Below are positions 34,499 through 41,864 of a stretch of DNA of 64,000 nucleotides, piece after piece. Origin of the DNA: an uncultured Alistipes sp. (lineage in GTDB: Bacteria; Bacteroidota; Bacteroidia; Bacteroidales; Rikenellaceae); contig CALLRW010000042.1 of NCBI GenBank assembly GCA_938014215.1, forward strand, positions 186,001 through 250,000. Reading direction: 5' to 3'. The notes under the pieces are model-generated. The model did no database searches. It had not been told where the DNA came from and saw nothing but the letters and a program-made list of their open reading frames with translations. How positions within the stretch are numbered: position 1 is the first letter of the stretch; each line of letters begins with the position of its first letter. A program made the position numbers and the translations under genes.

Positions 34499-35317
34499 AT
34501 GATTCTGAAAGCAAACTGCAAAATAAATCTGGGTCTCGACATCCTGCGCCGCCGCGAGGACGGCTACCACGATCTGGAGACCGTCATGTATCCCGTTCGG
34601 GGGCTTTACGACGAGGTGGAGGTGACACGCCGCGAGGGCTCCGGGGCGGAGTTTCTGTCCGAAGGGCTGGTGGTCGACTGTCCGCCGCAGGAGAATATCT
34701 GTCTGAAGGCCTTCCGGCTGATGCACGACCGCTACGGCGTCGACGGCGTGCGGATCCGTCTGGTGAAGCGGGTGCCGTTCGGCGCGGGGCTGGGCGGCGG
34801 TTCGGCCGATGCCACGATGGTGCTCCTGGCGCTGAACGAACTCTTTGCCCTGCATCTCGGCGAGGAGGAGCTGATCGCCCGGGCTGCCGAACTGGGAAGC
34901 GATACCGCCTTCTTCGTGCGCAACACGCCGCAGCTGTGCACGGGGCGGGGCGAGGTGATGACCCCCTTCCCGGTCGATCTGCGGGGGCTGACCCTCGTAG
35001 TGGTGAAGCCCGACGAGGGGGTCTCGACGCGTGAGGCCTATGCCGGCGTGCATCCGCATGTGCCCGCGGTTCCGCTGGCCGAACGGCTGCGGCGTCCCGT
35101 GGCGGAGTGGCAGGGGGTGGTGACCAACGACTTTGAGGCGTCGGTCTTTGCCGTGCATCCCGCCATCCGGGCGGTCAAGGAGCGGTTGCTTGCGGCCGGA
35201 GCTCTCTACGCCTCGATGTCGGGGAGCGGATCGGCGGTCTTCGGACTCTTCGACCGGGCGGCGGATGAGCGCACCCTGCGGGCGCTGTCGCCCTACGTCT
35301 TCCGGATCGAGGAGTAA
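34499..35317 (+). CDS. ispE: 4-diphosphocytidyl-2-C-methyl-D-erythritol kinase
   Basis: IspE phosphorylates the IspD-pathway intermediate CDP-methylerythritol. It is a GHMP kinase: MILKANCKINLGLDILRRRE at the N-terminus, the glycine-rich ATP loop PFGAGLGGGSADAT near residue 95, and the C-terminal MSGSGSAVFGLF. Length is 272 residues. The ATG at 34499 aligns with the family start and leaves no room for a ribosome binding site behind the promoter box. It shares the MEP pathway with ispD at 9459. Confidence 0.97.
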   Translation: MILKANCKINLGLDILRRREDGYHDLETVMYPVRGLYDEVEVTRREGSGAEFLSEGLVVDCPPQENICLKAFRLMHDRYGVDGVRIRLVKRVPFGAGLGGGSADATMVLLALNELFALHLGEEELIARAAELGSDTAFFVRNTPQLCTGRGEVMTPFPVDLRGLTLVVVKPDEGVSTREAYAGVHPHVPAVPLAERLRRPVAEWQGVVTNDFEASVFAVHPAIRAVKERLLAAGALYASMSGSGSAVFGLFDRAADERTLRALSPYVFRIEE

Positions 35318-35651
35318 GCCGGAGCCCGGGTGCCGGCAAACGTTCCGCTGCGGGGCGAGTCGCCCGCTGTTTTCCGGATCGGCCGAGGCGGGCCGGTTGC
35401 TCAAACCGGAGCGCCACTGCGTCATCTGGCCAACATCCTCGGGTCGCCCTTCGGAGAGAGCCCGTGCGGTCGCCGTTCATCGCCCGTTGCCTGCCGTCGG
35501 TGACTGCGATCCGTGCGACCCCTCACCCAACCAACCGCGGCCTGCCGGTCGTCTGCCGTGATCGGCTGCCAAACAAAAAGCCCTCCGTTAAAGAGGGCCT
35601 TTTTCATGCGTTTTTGTGGCTTAGGGACAGCACCCGGCCGGGTGTGTTCCG
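35318..35651. other. Intergenic region between ispE and rpiB
   Basis: This 334-base gap between two convergent genes holds one bidirectional terminator (35575-35604). The first 230 bases are GC-rich with no clear repeat, and I see no gene. Confidence 0.5.
35575..35604. terminator. Bidirectional terminator between ispE and rpiB
   Basis: AAAAAGCCCTC, a short loop and GAGGGCCTTTTT give a T-run on both strands. It serves the convergent ispE (+) and rpiB (-) genes. Confidence 0.8.
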
Positions 35652-36113
35652 TTATTTCTCCGCCGGGGTCTGCTCTTTGGCCGGTACGGGGATCTTGGCG
35701 ACGCGCCGTTCGTGGCGACCGCCCTCGAACTCCGCCGCAAAGAAGGCATCGAGCATCTGCACCGCCTCGTCGTTGGTGATGAACCGCGCCGGGAAGACGA
35801 TGACGTTGGCATTGTTGTGGCGGCGGATCAGCGTGGCAATTTCGGGGTCCCAGCAGAGTCCCGCCCGGATTCCCTGATGCTTGTTGAGTGTCATGGCCAT
35901 CCCTTCGCCCGAGCCGCAGAGCCCGACTCCCCAGGTCACCTCGCCCTGCTCGACGGCCTCGGCCAGCGGGTGGGCAAAGTCCGGATAGTCGACACTCTCC
36001 GGAGAGTCCGTTCCGAAATCGAGGACCTCGTAGCCCATGGCGCCGAGGTAGCCTACCAGAAATTCTTTCATCTCATAGCCGGCGTGGTCGCTGGCGATAC
36101 CGATTTTTGTCAT
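35652..36113 (-). CDS. rpiB: Ribose-5-phosphate isomerase B
   Basis: RpiB interconverts ribose 5-phosphate and ribulose 5-phosphate in the pentose phosphate pathway. The 153-residue protein shows MTKIGIASDHAGYEMKEFL, DFGTDSPESVDYPDFAHP, the catalytic Cys region WGVGLCGSGEGMAMTLNKHQGIRAGLCWD and NNANVIVFPARF, all conserved in LacAB/RpiB. The last 20 residues (VAKIPVPAKEQTPAEK) are a short polar tail. A -7 box lies 50 bases upstream. Confidence 0.95.
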   Translation of the reverse strand: MTKIGIASDHAGYEMKEFLVGYLGAMGYEVLDFGTDSPESVDYPDFAHPLAEAVEQGEVTWGVGLCGSGEGMAMTLNKHQGIRAGLCWDPEIATLIRRHNNANVIVFPARFITNDEAVQMLDAFFAAEFEGGRHERRVAKIPVPAKEQTPAEK

Positions 36114-36162
36114 CGTATCCTGTTTTTTGGTTTTTGGATCCTGATTTGATGTTTCCGGAGTA

Positions 36163-36170
36163 CAAAGTTA
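36163..36170 (-). promoter_or_regulatory. -7 box TAACTTTG for rpiB
   Basis: TAACTTTG on the minus strand fits TAnnTTTG and lies about 50 bases upstream of the rpiB start. It is divergent from the DUF454 promoter. Confidence 0.5.
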
Positions 36171-36216
36171 TACGAAATATTTTACCGACAACCCTTTTCG
36201 GGCGGCAAAATCTCTC

Positions 36217-36224
36217 TATTTTTG
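36217..36224 (+). promoter_or_regulatory. -7 box TATTTTTG for the DUF454 gene (predicted leaderless, GTG start)
   Basis: TATTTTTG is followed by CAGC and then GTG, the first codon of the DUF454 gene. Confidence 0.6.
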
Positions 36225-36228
36225 CAGC

Positions 36229-36594
36229 GTGAAGACTCTTTTCATCCTGCTCGGTGCGCTGGCACTCGTTCTGGGACTCATCGGCATCTTCGTGCCGCTG
36301 CTCCCGACGACGCCGTTTCTGCTGCTGGCGGCGGCCCTCTGGGTGCGCTCCTCGCCCCGCCTCTACGCCTGGCTGATCGCCCATCGCCGCCTGGGCCCCT
36401 ACATCCGACAGTTCCGCGAAAACCGCGCCATCCCGCTCCGGGCCAAGGTACTCTCCGTCGCTCTGCTCTGGGCGACGATGCTCTTCTGCATCATTGCCGT
36501 GGTCGACCGCTGGTGGTGGGCCCAGCTCCTGCTGCTGGCCGTGGCCGTCGGTGTGACGTGGCACATCCTTTCGTTCGCCACGCTGCGCCGGTAG
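36229..36594 (+). CDS. DUF454 (YbaN-like) small inner-membrane protein
   Basis: The 121-residue protein starts with GTG, read as M-KTLFILLGALALVLGLIG. The family signature is GIFVPLLPTTPFLLLAAALW, then SPRLYAWLIAHRRLGPYIRQFRENRAIP, the charged central loop of DUF454. Two more membrane helices follow (VLSVALLWATMLFCIIAVV and WAQLLLLAVAVGVTWHIL). Function is unknown. No ATG is available nearby, so the GTG is well supported by the promoter and the alignment of the N-terminus. Confidence 0.9.
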   Translation: MKTLFILLGALALVLGLIGIFVPLLPTTPFLLLAAALWVRSSPRLYAWLIAHRRLGPYIRQFRENRAIPLRAKVLSVALLWATMLFCIIAVVDRWWWAQLLLLAVAVGVTWHILSFATLRR

Positions 36595-36644
36595 GAGGTG
36601 CGGCCGGTCTTCGCGGTTGCGCTCCGGGACACCCGTCTTGCCCC

Positions 36645-37286
36645 TTATTCCGGAAGTCCGGCGGACTCCTTCTCCTCGTCGGAGAGCAGCTCCCGCATGC
36701 GGTATTTCACCGTCCACGAATCGTTGTCCATCAGGCCGCTCTTCGCTTCGTCATACACGGCGACGGGCTGGATACGCAACCGGTATTCGTGTCCGGGCTT
36801 GAAGTCGAAACCCTCGATCTCCCAGGGAAATGCCTGCCATTGCGGCATGTCGTAGCGCAGATCCTGGATCCAGTAGCCGACTGTCTGCGCATCGGCCCGC
36901 CGCGAGGCAACGCGGATCTCCAACTCGGGGCTGAAGGTCAGCGGATCGATCTCCATGGCGGCTTCGGTGCGCGAGAGCTGTTTCTCCATCGTGCAGCGTT
37001 CGTCGGGGGCGTCGGCCGGCGGGTTGGCTATCGCGTCGATCCGCACGCGCAGGGTCGTCTGCCAGCCCTTCTCGAAGGTGAAGCCTTCGATCGGCCCGGT
37101 GACGACCTCCCACGTGGGGTTCGCCCCCTTGCGGACGATATAGGCCGGAACGTAACCGAACCCCGTGGTGATACCGGCCACCCCCTTTTCGGGGGCAACG
37201 GTCCAGGTTTCGATGCGCGATGCATCGTCGTCATCGCAGGCGCCCAGCACAAAGGGCGTCATCAGCAGGAGAAGCCATCTCTTCAT
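36645..37286 (-). CDS. Lipoprotein with two DUF4377-like repeats
   Basis: The start MKRWLLLLMTPFVLGACDDDD gives a lipoprotein signal with Cys-17 (213 residues). The protein contains two related halves: NPTWEVVTGPIEGFTFEKGW (about residues 57-76) and MPQWQAFPWEIEGFDFKPGH (about 147-166). Both show the W-x-IEGF-F-x-G pattern of DUF4377, a family found in secreted Bacteroidota proteins. Function is unknown. Surface or periplasmic location is likely. Confidence 0.75.
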   Translation of the reverse strand: MKRWLLLLMTPFVLGACDDDDASRIETWTVAPEKGVAGITTGFGYVPAYIVRKGANPTWEVVTGPIEGFTFEKGWQTTLRVRIDAIANPPADAPDERCTMEKQLSRTEAAMEIDPLTFSPELEIRVASRRADAQTVGYWIQDLRYDMPQWQAFPWEIEGFDFKPGHEYRLRIQPVAVYDEAKSGLMDNDSWTVKYRMRELLSDEEKESAGLPE

Positions 37287-37358
37287 AGGTTTGCGGTTTT
37301 TGGTGTGATGTTTCCCTGAAAACGGAACCTCGCGGTCGATACTGCGTCGGAAAGGGCA

Positions 37359-37389
37359 CAAAAAAACGGACCGAAGTCCGTTTTTTTGT
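37359..37389 (-). terminator. Terminator of the 105-residue membrane protein gene
   Basis: AAAAAAACGGAC, loop CGAA, GTCCGTTTTTTT: a hairpin with T-runs on both strands, placed about 120 bases after the stop codon at 37507. The gap contains small repeats of TTCGGCAGTG (about 37421-37462). Confidence 0.8.
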
Positions 37390-37506
37390 TGAATGGGTGA
37401 CTGTTTCCGAGGTGCCTCCCTTTTCGGCAGTGGCCCGACAATGGTTCGGCAGTGACTCGGCAGCCTCTTCTCTGTTTCCTCTACTCGGCTCCCGCCCCCC
37501 CCTCTC

Positions 37507-37824
37507 TCAGGCGAGGTAGTGTTCGGCCATGCTGATCAGGAATCCGAAGAGCAGGGCGTTGAACAGGATCAGTGGGATCGACTTCTGCTCCTTGCCCGAG
37601 GCGGCGAAGAGTGTCGGAATGGTCAGCATCACCGTGACCCCCATGCCGTCGGCCCACCAGGGCAGATAGGGCAGGTTGCCGTGGAAGACGATCACCCCGG
37701 CGAAGAGGTAGATCAGAAACGACGCAATGCAACTGCGTGCCGAAAACTTCTGGAAGATCATCGGGATGACCACCAGTGCGCCGGCTACGGCTCCCGTGGC
37801 AAGTGCCAGTGTAAAGTGCGTCAT
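37507..37824 (-). CDS. Small membrane protein of unknown function
   Basis: I do not recognise a family. The 105 residues form three to four hydrophobic helices: LALATGAVAGALVVIPMIF (about 6-24), SFLIYLFAGVIVF (35-47), GMGVTVMLTIPTLFAA (59-74) and IPLILFNALLFGFLIS (83-98). A short charged loop (SGKEQKS) lies between the last two. It follows typA by 36 bases in the same direction, so it is probably the second gene of a typA operon. Confidence 0.7.
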   Translation of the reverse strand: MTHFTLALATGAVAGALVVIPMIFQKFSARSCIASFLIYLFAGVIVFHGNLPYLPWWADGMGVTVMLTIPTLFAASGKEQKSIPLILFNALLFGFLISMAEHYLA

Positions 37825-37860
37825 GGTCGTTTCGTTGAAGGGTTTGCAGGGTGTTGTGTG

Positions 37861-39660
37861 CTATTTGGCGGCGCGCTTGCGGTCGGTTTCGTGGAGGAGA
37901 ATCTTCCGCAGACGGAGTGCGTGGGGCGTTACCTCGACGTATTCATCCTCCTTGATGTATTCGAGCGCCTCCTCGAGCGTGAAGACCTTCGGCGGTACGA
38001 TCACCGCCTTGTCGTCCGAACCCGATGCACGCATGTTGGTCAGCTGCTTGGCCTTGGTGACGTTCACCGTGATGTCGTTCTGACGCGTGTGCTCGCCGAT
38101 GACCTGCCCCTCGTAGACCTGATCCATCGGGTTGATGAAGAAGCGGCCGCGGTCCTGCAGCTTGTCGATTGAGTAGGCGTAGGCCGTGCCGGTCTCGCCC
38201 GAGATGATCGAGCCGTTGGTGCGCATCTCGATGTCGCCGGCCCACGGTTCGAAATCCTTGAAGCGGTGGGTCATGATCGCCTCGCCGGCCGTGGCCGTCA
38301 GCATGTTCGAGCGCAGACCGATGATGCCTCGCGACGGAATGTCGAACAGCAGCCGTACGCGTTCGCCGTCCGACGTCATGTCGCGCAGCGTACCCTTGCG
38401 GCGCGTGGTCATGTCGATCACCGTGCCGGAGTGCTCCTCGGGGCAGTCGACCGTCAGCTCCTCGACCGGTTCGCACTTCTTGCCGTCGATCACCTTGGTG
38501 ATGACCTGCGGCTGACCGACCTGCAGCTCATAGCCTTCGCGGCGCATCGTCTCGATGAGCACCGAGAGGTGCAGCACGCCGCGGCCGAAGACGTTGAACG
38601 AATCGGCCGACGGACCCGGCGTCACGCGCAGGGCGAGGTTCTTCTCCAGCTCGCGGTCCAGACGCTCCTTGATGTGGCGCGAGGTGACATATTTGCCGTC
38701 CTTGCCGAAGAAGGGCGAGTTGTTGATCGTGAAGAGCATCGACATCGTGGGTTCGTCGATGGCGATGGGCGGCAGCGGCTCCGGGTTGTCGTAGTCGCAG
38801 ATCGTGTCGCCGATCTCGAAGCCGTCGATACCCATGATGGCGCAGATCTCGCCGCACGGAACCTCCTCGACGCGCTTCTTGCCGAGACCTTCGAAGACCA
38901 TCAGGTCCTTGATCTTGCACTTCTGCATCGTCACGCCGTCGCGCTTGGCCAGCGTGACGTTCTGTCCGGCGCGCAGCGTGCCGCGCGTCAGCTTGCCCAC
39001 GGCGATACGTCCCGTGTAGGAGGAGTATTCGAGCGAGGTGATCAGCAGCTGCGGCGTACCCTCGACCTGGGCCGGTTCGGGGATCTCGTCGATGATCGTA
39101 TCGAGCAGCGGCACGATCGAATTGGTGCGTTCGTTCCACTTGTGTGACATCCAGCCCTGTTTGGCCGAGCCGTAGATGGTCTTGTAGTCGAGCTGCTCTT
39201 CGGTGGCGTTGAGCGAGAACATCAGGTCGAAGACCTGTTCGTTGACCACCTCGGGGCGGCAGTTGGGCTTGTCCACCTTGTTGATCACCACGATGGGCTT
39301 CTTGCCCAGCGCCAGGGCCTTCTGCAGCACGAAGCGCGTCTGCGGCATCGTCCCCTCGAAGGCATCGACCAGCAGCAGCACGCCGTCGCACATGTTCAGC
39401 ACGCGCTCGACCTCGCCGCCAAAGTCGGCGTGGCCCGGGGTGTCGATGATATTGATCTTGTAGTCCTTGTAGATCACCGAGACGTTCTTCGAGAGAATCG
39501 TGATTCCCCGTTCGCGTTCCAGATCGTTGTTGTCCAGAATCAGGTCGCCCGTCTGCTGGTTGTCACGCAGGACATGGCCTGCCAGAATCATCTTGTCGAC
39601 GAGCGTCGTCTTGCCGTGGTCGACGTGGGCAATAATGGCGATATTGCGCAGTTTTTGCAT
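37861..39660 (-). CDS. typA: Ribosome-associated GTPase TypA/BipA
   Basis: TypA is an elongation-factor-like GTPase needed for ribosome assembly and stress growth. The 599 residues include G1 AHVDHGKTTLVDKMI, the switch region with ERGITILSKN, G3 DTPGHADFGGEVER and G4 VVINKVDKP. The C-terminal TypA-specific domain follows (RNDITVNVTKAKQLTNMRASGSD). The promoter box is TACCTTTG at 39680-39687. Confidence 0.98.
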   Translation of the reverse strand: MQKLRNIAIIAHVDHGKTTLVDKMILAGHVLRDNQQTGDLILDNNDLERERGITILSKNVSVIYKDYKINIIDTPGHADFGGEVERVLNMCDGVLLLVDAFEGTMPQTRFVLQKALALGKKPIVVINKVDKPNCRPEVVNEQVFDLMFSLNATEEQLDYKTIYGSAKQGWMSHKWNERTNSIVPLLDTIIDEIPEPAQVEGTPQLLITSLEYSSYTGRIAVGKLTRGTLRAGQNVTLAKRDGVTMQKCKIKDLMVFEGLGKKRVEEVPCGEICAIMGIDGFEIGDTICDYDNPEPLPPIAIDEPTMSMLFTINNSPFFGKDGKYVTSRHIKERLDRELEKNLALRVTPGPSADSFNVFGRGVLHLSVLIETMRREGYELQVGQPQVITKVIDGKKCEPVEELTVDCPEEHSGTVIDMTTRRKGTLRDMTSDGERVRLLFDIPSRGIIGLRSNMLTATAGEAIMTHRFKDFEPWAGDIEMRTNGSIISGETGTAYAYSIDKLQDRGRFFINPMDQVYEGQVIGEHTRQNDITVNVTKAKQLTNMRASGSDDKAVIVPPKVFTLEEALEYIKEDEYVEVTPHALRLRKILLHETDRKRAAK

Positions 39661-39679
39661 AAATCTGTATTTTGACGTG

Positions 39680-39687
39680 CAAAGGTA
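39680..39687 (-). promoter_or_regulatory. -7 box TACCTTTG for typA
   Basis: It lies on the minus strand 19 bases before the typA start codon, divergent from the aroB box 22 bases away. Confidence 0.6.
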
Positions 39688-39709
39688 ACAATTTCTGCGG
39701 GAAATATAC

Positions 39710-39717
39710 TACTTTTG
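39710..39717 (+). promoter_or_regulatory. -7 box TACTTTTG for aroB
   Basis: TACTTTTG fits TAnnTTTG and lies 24 bases before the aroB ATG. An A-rich stretch (AAAAAAGTTAAAGA) replaces a Shine-Dalgarno sequence. Confidence 0.55.
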
Positions 39718-39741
39718 CTTGCTTCTTAAAAAAGTTAAAGA

Positions 39742-40758
39742 ATGAAACCCGCATTCAACCTCTGCAATTGCAGCGAGGTCTATATCGGTTCGGCCGCCGA
39801 ACTTCTTCCCGGACTCCTCCCCAAGGGGCGGGTCGTCGTGGTGGCCGATTCGACGATCGACCGCCTGTACCATGCGCTGCTGGCCAAGCACGACGCCGTG
39901 CTGATCGGGCTGGGGGAGAGCGTCAAGACCCTCCAGACCGTCGAAACGATCTACCGCCGGTTCCTCGAACTGGGGGTTGACCGCTCGACCTTCGTACTGG
40001 CCATCGGCGGGGGGATCGTCACCGACGTGGCCGGATTCGCCGCCTCGACCTTCATGCGCGGCGTGAAGTTCGGATTCGTTTCTACGACCCTTCTGGGGCA
40101 GGTCGACGCCTCGATCGGCGGCAAGAATGGCGTCAATGTCGACGGGTACAAGAATATGGTCGGGACCTTCACCCAGCCGCAGTTTGTCATCTGCGATCCG
40201 GCGCTGCTGCGCTCGCTGCCCGAACGGGAGTTCCGGGCCGGACTGGCCGAGGTGGTCAAGGCGGCCGTCATCGCCGACGGCGGGCTCTTTGCCCGCCTCG
40301 AGCAGCTCTCCTTCGAGGAGCTGCGGCGCGATACGTCCCTGCTTGCCGGGATCATCGAGGCGGCCATCCGTGTCAAGGTCGGCATTGTCGAGCGCGACGA
40401 GAAGGAGTCCGGCGAACGGCGCAAGCTCAACCTCGGACATACGCTGGCCCACGCCATCGAGAAGTGCTCCAGCCGCATGAACCACGGGGAGGCCGTGGCG
40501 GTCGGTACGGCGCTGATGGCCGGTGCGGCGGTGCGGCTCGGCCTGCTCGGCGAGGAGGAGCGGCAGCGTATCGAGGCGTTGCTGACCCGGCTGGGATTCA
40601 CGCTCACACCGCCCGTCGAGATGAAACGCCTGCTGAAGGAGGTCGGCAAGGACAAGAAGAGCGAGAGCGGGCAGCTGCATGTCGTGCTGCCCGTCGGGAT
40701 CGGAGCGTGCGAGGTGCGCACGATGACCCCGATCGCCTTTGGCGCCCTCTTCGCATAG
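39742..40758 (+). CDS. aroB: 3-dehydroquinate synthase
   Basis: AroB closes DAHP to 3-dehydroquinate in the shikimate pathway, using NAD and zinc. The 338-residue protein shows the NAD loop AIGGGIVTDVAGFAASTFMRG, the substrate block TTLLGQVDASIGGKNGVN and the zinc ligands in RAGLAEVVKAAVI (Glu), LNLGHTLAHAIE (His) and MNHGEAVAVG (His). It is slightly short for the family but complete. Confidence 0.97.
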   Translation: MKPAFNLCNCSEVYIGSAAELLPGLLPKGRVVVVADSTIDRLYHALLAKHDAVLIGLGESVKTLQTVETIYRRFLELGVDRSTFVLAIGGGIVTDVAGFAASTFMRGVKFGFVSTTLLGQVDASIGGKNGVNVDGYKNMVGTFTQPQFVICDPALLRSLPEREFRAGLAEVVKAAVIADGGLFARLEQLSFEELRRDTSLLAGIIEAAIRVKVGIVERDEKESGERRKLNLGHTLAHAIEKCSSRMNHGEAVAVGTALMAGAAVRLGLLGEEERQRIEALLTRLGFTLTPPVEMKRLLKEVGKDKKSESGQLHVVLPVGIGACEVRTMTPIAFGALFA

Positions 40759-40790
40759 ACCCTGCGGGGCTTCCCCTGGACGGAAGGCCA

Positions 40791-40833
40791 AAGAGAGACG
40801 GATCCGAATGCATTCGGATCCGTCTCTCTTTTA
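40791..40833. terminator. Perfect palindromic bidirectional terminator
   Basis: The two halves (AAAGAGAGACGGATCCGAAT / ATTCGGATCCGTCTCTCTTT) pair without a mismatch over about 21 bp, with almost no loop. It ends convergent aroB (+) and the AraC-type gene (-), whose stop codon lies inside the right arm. Confidence 0.85.
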
Positions 40834-41733
40834 TAGGTGTCGGTTCTCCGCCGGACGGTCGAACCGTTGGCGGTGTTCGCTCGGCGAGACCCCGGTCTGC
40901 GACTTGAAGAACTTCCCGAAGACCGACTGATCGGCAAACCCCAGGCGGTCGGCAATCTCCTTGATGTCCTTGTCGGTGCTCTCGAGATAGCGGCGGGCCT
41001 CGGCGCAGAGCAGTCCGGCCAGATGGGCGTAGACCGTGTGGCCGGTCGTGCGCTTGACGATCCGCGAGAGGTAGGTCGGCGAGATGTGCAGCGCATCGGC
41101 ATAGAAGCCCAGGTCGTGGTGCTGGAGGTAGTTCTCGACCGAAAGACGCTTGAATTCGCGGAAGAGCAGGTCGGCACGCTTCACGCAGAGCGGTTCCGAC
41201 GGGCGGTCGTTGTCGCGGTGGAGGATCTCGGTGATCTGCAGCAGGAAGAGTCCGCACCAGTGGCGGACGATCCCGCGCCGGCAGGTCGTATAGGGAGAGA
41301 GTCCGCCGGCGAACAGCAGCGCGGTCCGCCGCAGGTGCTCCCAGGCGGTTGTCTCGGGGTGGAGAATCGTCGGGCGGGTCGTATCGCCGTATCGGGCCAG
41401 CTGGCTGTACATGGGCTGTCCGTCGGGCAGCGTGTCGAAGAAATCGGGGTTGAGGCCGACGCCGAGCAGCCGGAACCCTTCGCCGGGGTCCCCGAGCGTG
41501 CAGCTGCGGCTCGGCGAGAGGATGAGCAGGTCGCCCGCAGCCAGGGGCTTCTCGCCCGTACGGTCGGTTACGCGGGCTGTGCCGTTTTCAACCAGTCCGA
41601 AAAAGAACTCCCGCTCGAGCCGCAACCCCTCGCCGGAGCACTCCCGGACCGTGATTTCGCGGCAAAATACCTCGTTGAGGAGATCCTGGACGGGATTGTC
41701 CGGGCGGGATGTCTGTGTGTGGGGGCGGGTCAT
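40831..41733 (-). CDS. AraC-family transcriptional regulator
   Basis: This 300-residue protein has an N-terminal cupin-like sensing domain (FGLVENGTARVTDRTGEKPLAAGDLLILSPSRS) and a C-terminal pair of helix-turn-helix motifs: LGFYADALHISPTYLSRIVK and IKEIADRLGFADQSVFGKFFK, ending GVSPSEHRQRF. The ligand is unknown. It is divergent from the membrane/cytidylate-kinase-like fusion gene, which is a candidate target. The promoter box is at 41756-41763. Confidence 0.93.
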   Translation of the reverse strand: MTRPHTQTSRPDNPVQDLLNEVFCREITVRECSGEGLRLEREFFFGLVENGTARVTDRTGEKPLAAGDLLILSPSRSCTLGDPGEGFRLLGVGLNPDFFDTLPDGQPMYSQLARYGDTTRPTILHPETTAWEHLRRTALLFAGGLSPYTTCRRGIVRHWCGLFLLQITEILHRDNDRPSEPLCVKRADLLFREFKRLSVENYLQHHDLGFYADALHISPTYLSRIVKRTTGHTVYAHLAGLLCAEARRYLESTDKDIKEIADRLGFADQSVFGKFFKSQTGVSPSEHRQRFDRPAENRHL

Positions 41734-41755
41734 GGCTTCGGTGTGTTTCGGAAGA

Positions 41756-41763
41756 CAAAGGTA
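41756..41763 (-). promoter_or_regulatory. -7 box TACCTTTG for the AraC-type gene
   Basis: It lies on the minus strand, 22 bases before the start codon. A TTG at 41785-41787 (minus strand) is near the -33 position. Confidence 0.6.
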
Positions 41764-41864
41764 CGGTTTTGTTTCGGATTATACCAATTTCGGTCGTTTC
41801 TTTATGATCCGAATCTCGCCGGAAAAGCCGAATTTTGCCCCCTGATACCATCGATTACCCGAAC

